DNA from: Gordonia mangrovi | GTDB lineage: Bacteria; Actinomycetota; Actinomycetes; Mycobacteriales; Mycobacteriaceae | Reading direction: 5' to 3' | Length of the DNA stretch: 64,000 nt | Assembly: GCF_024734075.1 (NCBI RefSeq) | Contig: NZ_CP102850.1 | Location: 1,302,001 to 1,366,000, forward strand | Part shown: positions 61,377-64,000 of the stretch, piece after piece | How the letters are laid out: every line of letters starts with the position of its first letter | Position numbering within the stretch: position 1 is the stretch's first letter | Position numbers and translations under genes: made by a program | The notes under the pieces: model-generated | Told to the model about the DNA's origin: nothing | The model's input: the letters and a program-made list of their open reading frames with translations, nothing else | Database searches by the model: none

Positions 61377-62411
61377 GTGAGCACCAGCACAACTGCACCC
61401 CGCCCTGCCCCGGCGAGTCCGGTCGCCGAGGTTCCCGCGCCACAGTCGGAGATCCTGTCCGCGCCGCTGACGAACTCCTTCGCATACACGCGCTCGCTCG
61501 GACCGGTCCTGAGCCAGTTCGCCCTCGCCCTGCGCGACGGACGGATCGTGGGATCGAAGAGCAGCGATGGCACGGTGTCGGTGCCGCCGCGCGAGTTCGA
61601 CCCGATCGGCGGCGCGAAGACCACCGAGCTGGTCGACGTCGCCTCGGTGGGCACCGTCGTCACCTGGTCGTGGCAACCGCAGCCGCTGGCGCCGCAACCC
61701 CTCGACAAGCCCTTCGCCTGGGCGCTGATCAAGCTCGACGGTGCCGATACGGCACTGCTGCATGCGGTTGCGGTGGACTCGCCTGCCGACATCTCGACCG
61801 GCCTACGGGTTCATGCCGTCTGGAAGGCGGCCCGCATCGGTCGTATCGACGACATCGCCTGCTTCGCGCCCGGTGACACCGCCGACGCGGTACCGGCGAA
61901 CGAGGCCGAGAACTCCGACGACGAACTCATCGTCATGCCGACCCCCATCAGCACCGAGATCATCCACTCGGCCACCGAGGAGGAGTCCTGGTATCTCGAG
62001 GGACTGAAGGCCGGCAAGCTGTACGGGTCGCGGATCGGGTCCGGGGTGGATGCCGGGCGCGTCTACTTCCCACCGAAGGCGGTCAGCCCGTCCGACGGTT
62101 CGGCCGCGGTGGAGCGAGTCGAGTTGGCCGACACCGGGATCGTGACCACGTTCTGCATCGTCAACGTGCCCTTCCAGGGTCAGCGGATCAAGCCACCGTA
62201 CGTGGCCGCCTACGTGCTCCTCGACGGCACCGACATTCCGTTCCTGCACCTGATCCTCGACTGCGAGGCCTCGGACGTACGCATGGGCATGCGCGTTCAG
62301 GCCGTCTGGCAGCCCGAGGAGGAGCGAGAACTGTCCATGGGCAGCATCAGCCACTTCCGTCCGACCGGTGAACCCGACGCCGACTACGAGTCCTATCGCG
62401 AGTTCCTGTGA
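61377..62411 (+). CDS. Tandem DUF35 OB-fold protein, partner of Ltp4/Ltp3
   Basis: 344 residues with two related OB-fold halves: RDGRIVGSKSSDGTVSVPP ... FAWALIKLDGADTALLHAV (residues 45-160) and KAGKLYGSRIGSGVDAGR ... VAAYVLLDGTDIPFLHLIL (205-320). DUF35 proteins partner with thiolase-like Ltp enzymes in side-chain C-C cleavage. No CxxC zinc-ribbon is seen in either half. GTG at 61377 is 8 bp past the KstR box. Orthologue of Rv3521. Confidence 0.86.
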   Translation: MSTSTTAPRPAPASPVAEVPAPQSEILSAPLTNSFAYTRSLGPVLSQFALALRDGRIVGSKSSDGTVSVPPREFDPIGGAKTTELVDVASVGTVVTWSWQPQPLAPQPLDKPFAWALIKLDGADTALLHAVAVDSPADISTGLRVHAVWKAARIGRIDDIACFAPGDTADAVPANEAENSDDELIVMPTPISTEIIHSATEEESWYLEGLKAGKLYGSRIGSGVDAGRVYFPPKAVSPSDGSAAVERVELADTGIVTTFCIVNVPFQGQRIKPPYVAAYVLLDGTDIPFLHLILDCEASDVRMGMRVQAVWQPEEERELSMGSISHFRPTGEPDADYESYREFL

Positions 62412-62457
62412 GTGACAACGACTCTTCGACCGAACACTTCCCTCTAGGAGTTCTCCA

Positions 62458-63492
62458 GTGACCCTCCCCCGGATCGCGATCGTCGGGTTCGCGCACAGCC
62501 CGAACATCGTCGGGACGCACGGCACCACCAACGGCGTCGAGATGCTGATCCCCTGTTTCAGCAAGCTCTATGCCGACCTCGGCATCTCCCGCACCGACAT
62601 CGAGTTCTGGTGCAGCGGCTCGTCGGACTACCTTGCCGGTCGAGCATTCTCGTTCATCTCGGCGATCGACTCGATCGGCGCGATGCCGCCGATCCACGAA
62701 TCACACGTCGAGATGGACGGCGCCTGGGCGTTGTACGAGGCGTGGGTCAAGATCGCCACCGGCGAGGTCGACCTCGCCCTGGCTTACGGTTTCGGCAAGT
62801 CCACCGCAGGCAACATGGATCAGACTCTCGCCCTGCAGCTCGATCCGTACACCGTCGGGCCGCTGTGGCCCGACGCCCGATCACTGGGAGCGTTGCAGGC
62901 CCGTGCCGGCCTCGACGCCGGCACCTGGACCGAGGCGGATATGGCCGCCGTCGCCGCCCGCACCTCGGGCTCGTCGGTCGACGACGTGCTCGGCGCCGAC
63001 TACGTGGCAGACCCGTTGCGCGCCCACGACATCGCCCCCTACACCGATGCTGCGGCCGCGGTCATCATCGCCAGTGAGCGCAAGGCCCGCGAACTGGTGG
63101 CCAATCCGGCTTTCGTCACCGGCTGGGATCACCGCATCGACACACCCAACTTCGGCGCTCGGAATCTGACCGTCTCGCCGTCGACGAAGCTGGCCGGCGA
63201 CACCGCCTTCGGCGACCGCAGCCGCGCGGTCGACGTCGCCGAGATCAACGCGTCATTCACCCATCAGGAGCTGATCGTGCGTAACGCACTCGACCTCCCG
63301 GATTCGGTGCGCATCAACCCGTCCGGCGGCTCACTGGCGGGCAACTCGCTGTTCTCCGCCGGACTGCAGCGCGTCGGTTACGCGGCTCACGAGATCCTCA
63401 CCGGCAACGCCGGCACCGCGGTGGCGCATGCGTCGAGCGGCCCACTGCTGCAGCAGAACATGGTGGTCACTCTGGCAGGAGACGAGAACTGA
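62458..63492 (+). CDS. ltp4: Thiolase-fold lipid-transfer protein Ltp4
   Basis: 344 residues of the thiolase-like SCP-x family: MPPIHESHVEMDGAWALYEAW (His and Glu in place of a thiolase Cys), AYTDAAAAVIIASE-like segment, AEINASFTHQELIV and INPSGGSLAGNSLFSAGL. Acts as an aldolase/lyase rather than a thiolase. GTG follows AGGAG. Orthologue of Rv3522; needed for C24-branched sterols in Rhodococcus. Confidence 0.92.
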   Translation: MTLPRIAIVGFAHSPNIVGTHGTTNGVEMLIPCFSKLYADLGISRTDIEFWCSGSSDYLAGRAFSFISAIDSIGAMPPIHESHVEMDGAWALYEAWVKIATGEVDLALAYGFGKSTAGNMDQTLALQLDPYTVGPLWPDARSLGALQARAGLDAGTWTEADMAAVAARTSGSSVDDVLGADYVADPLRAHDIAPYTDAAAAVIIASERKARELVANPAFVTGWDHRIDTPNFGARNLTVSPSTKLAGDTAFGDRSRAVDVAEINASFTHQELIVRNALDLPDSVRINPSGGSLAGNSLFSAGLQRVGYAAHEILTGNAGTAVAHASSGPLLQQNMVVTLAGDEN

Positions 63493-64000
63493 TGGCCCAC
63501 AACAATCGCGCAGCAGTCCTGGGCACCGGCCAGACCAAGTACGTCGCCAAGCGTCACGACGTCACGATGGCCGGCATGTGCCGGGAGGCCATCGACGCCG
63601 CCCTGGCCGACGCCCAGGTGTCCATCGACGATGTCGACGCCATCGTGATCGGCAAAGCGCCCGACCTGTTCGAGGGGTCGATGATGCCCGAACTGGCGAT
63701 GGCCGAGGCACTCGGCGCCGTCGGCAAGCGAATGATTCGGGTGCACACGGCCGGGTCTGTGGGCGGATCGACGGCCAACGTGGCCGCATCGCTCGTGTTC
63801 GCCGGGGTGCACAAGCGTGTCCTTGCCGTTGCCTGGGAGAAGCAGTCCGAGTCGAATGCCATGTGGGCGTTGTCGATCCCCGTTCCATTCACCAAACCGG
63901 TCGGCGCTGGTGCCGGCGGGTTCTTCGCCCCGCACGTGCGTGCCTACATCCGCCAATCGGGCGCCCCCGAACACATCGGCGCGATGGTCGCCGCCAAGGA
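63492..64000 (+). CDS. ltp3: Thiolase-fold lipid-transfer protein Ltp3, N-terminal part
   Basis: The first 169 residues are present; the 3' end lies outside the window. VLGTGQTKYVAKRHD, MCREAIDAALADAQV and RVHTAGSVGGSTANVAASLV (the Ser where a thiolase has Cys) mark the thiolase-like SCP-x family. TGATG overlap with ltp4. Orthologue of Rv3523. Confidence 0.91.
   Translation, partial: MAHNNRAAVLGTGQTKYVAKRHDVTMAGMCREAIDAALADAQVSIDDVDAIVIGKAPDLFEGSMMPELAMAEALGAVGKRMIRVHTAGSVGGSTANVAASLVFAGVHKRVLAVAWEKQSESNAMWALSIPVPFTKPVGAGAGGFFAPHVRAYIRQSGAPEHIGAMVAAK

Overview
The window looks like chromosome from a high-GC actinobacterium of the Mycobacteriales, most likely Gordonia or a close relative (inference). 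The evidence is very high GC, frequent GTG starts with 1-4 bp start/stop overlaps, a complete mce4 operon, KstR-type operators, and gene order shared with two blocks of Mycobacterium tuberculosis (Rv3579c-Rv3592 and Rv3492c-Rv3523). I saw no tRNA, rRNA, insertion sequence, prophage or CRISPR array.

Layout. 1-2149: end of a zinc-type ABC importer (binding protein, ATPase, permease). 2246-3937: a DUF2599 lipoprotein and a secreted GH5-like glycanase lipoprotein. 3930-10604 (minus): four genes joined by 4-bp overlaps, encoding a BcsB-like protein, a membrane protein with a faint exosortase-like look, a processive family 2 glycosyltransferase and a GT-C family transferase. This is a candidate surface-polysaccharide system. 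10831-14073: two hydrolases and a lone pxpA, with 21-bp repeat arrays on both sides of pxpA. 14262-30469: the conserved block rlmB, cysS, ispF, ispD, carD, lpqE, radA, disA, Rv3587c-like, canB, mutY, hydrolase, mhuD. It is interrupted at 22798-26345 by a CoA-transferase/acyl-CoA dehydrogenase pair with a divergent LacI regulator.

31202-64000 is mostly steroid catabolism. Five KstR-like boxes lie upstream of an aldehyde dehydrogenase (31260), hsd4A plus the mce4 import operon (44987 down to about 32828), the divergent fdxD and fadE26-fadE27-fadD17, the divergent fadD19 and echA19, and the divergent F420-type oxidoreductase and DUF35-ltp4-ltp3 genes. Together these would import sterols (Mce4/YrbE4), activate side chains with CoA (FadD17, FadD19), dehydrogenate (FadE26/27), hydrate (EchA19), oxidise (Hsd4A) and cleave them (Ltp3/Ltp4 with DUF35). 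fadD19 with ltp3/ltp4 points to C24-branched sterols. Between these modules lie a DUF5709-DUF2243-CtaG-like trio, a CYP102-like P450 without a reductase domain divergent from a thioesterase/TetR pair, and a DUF222-HNH (13E12-type) gene with a LexA-like SOS box.

A dispersed repeat family with core GAGCGAAGCGAGC / GGTCGAGTA appears translated in frame inside ispD, fadD17 and probably fadD19.
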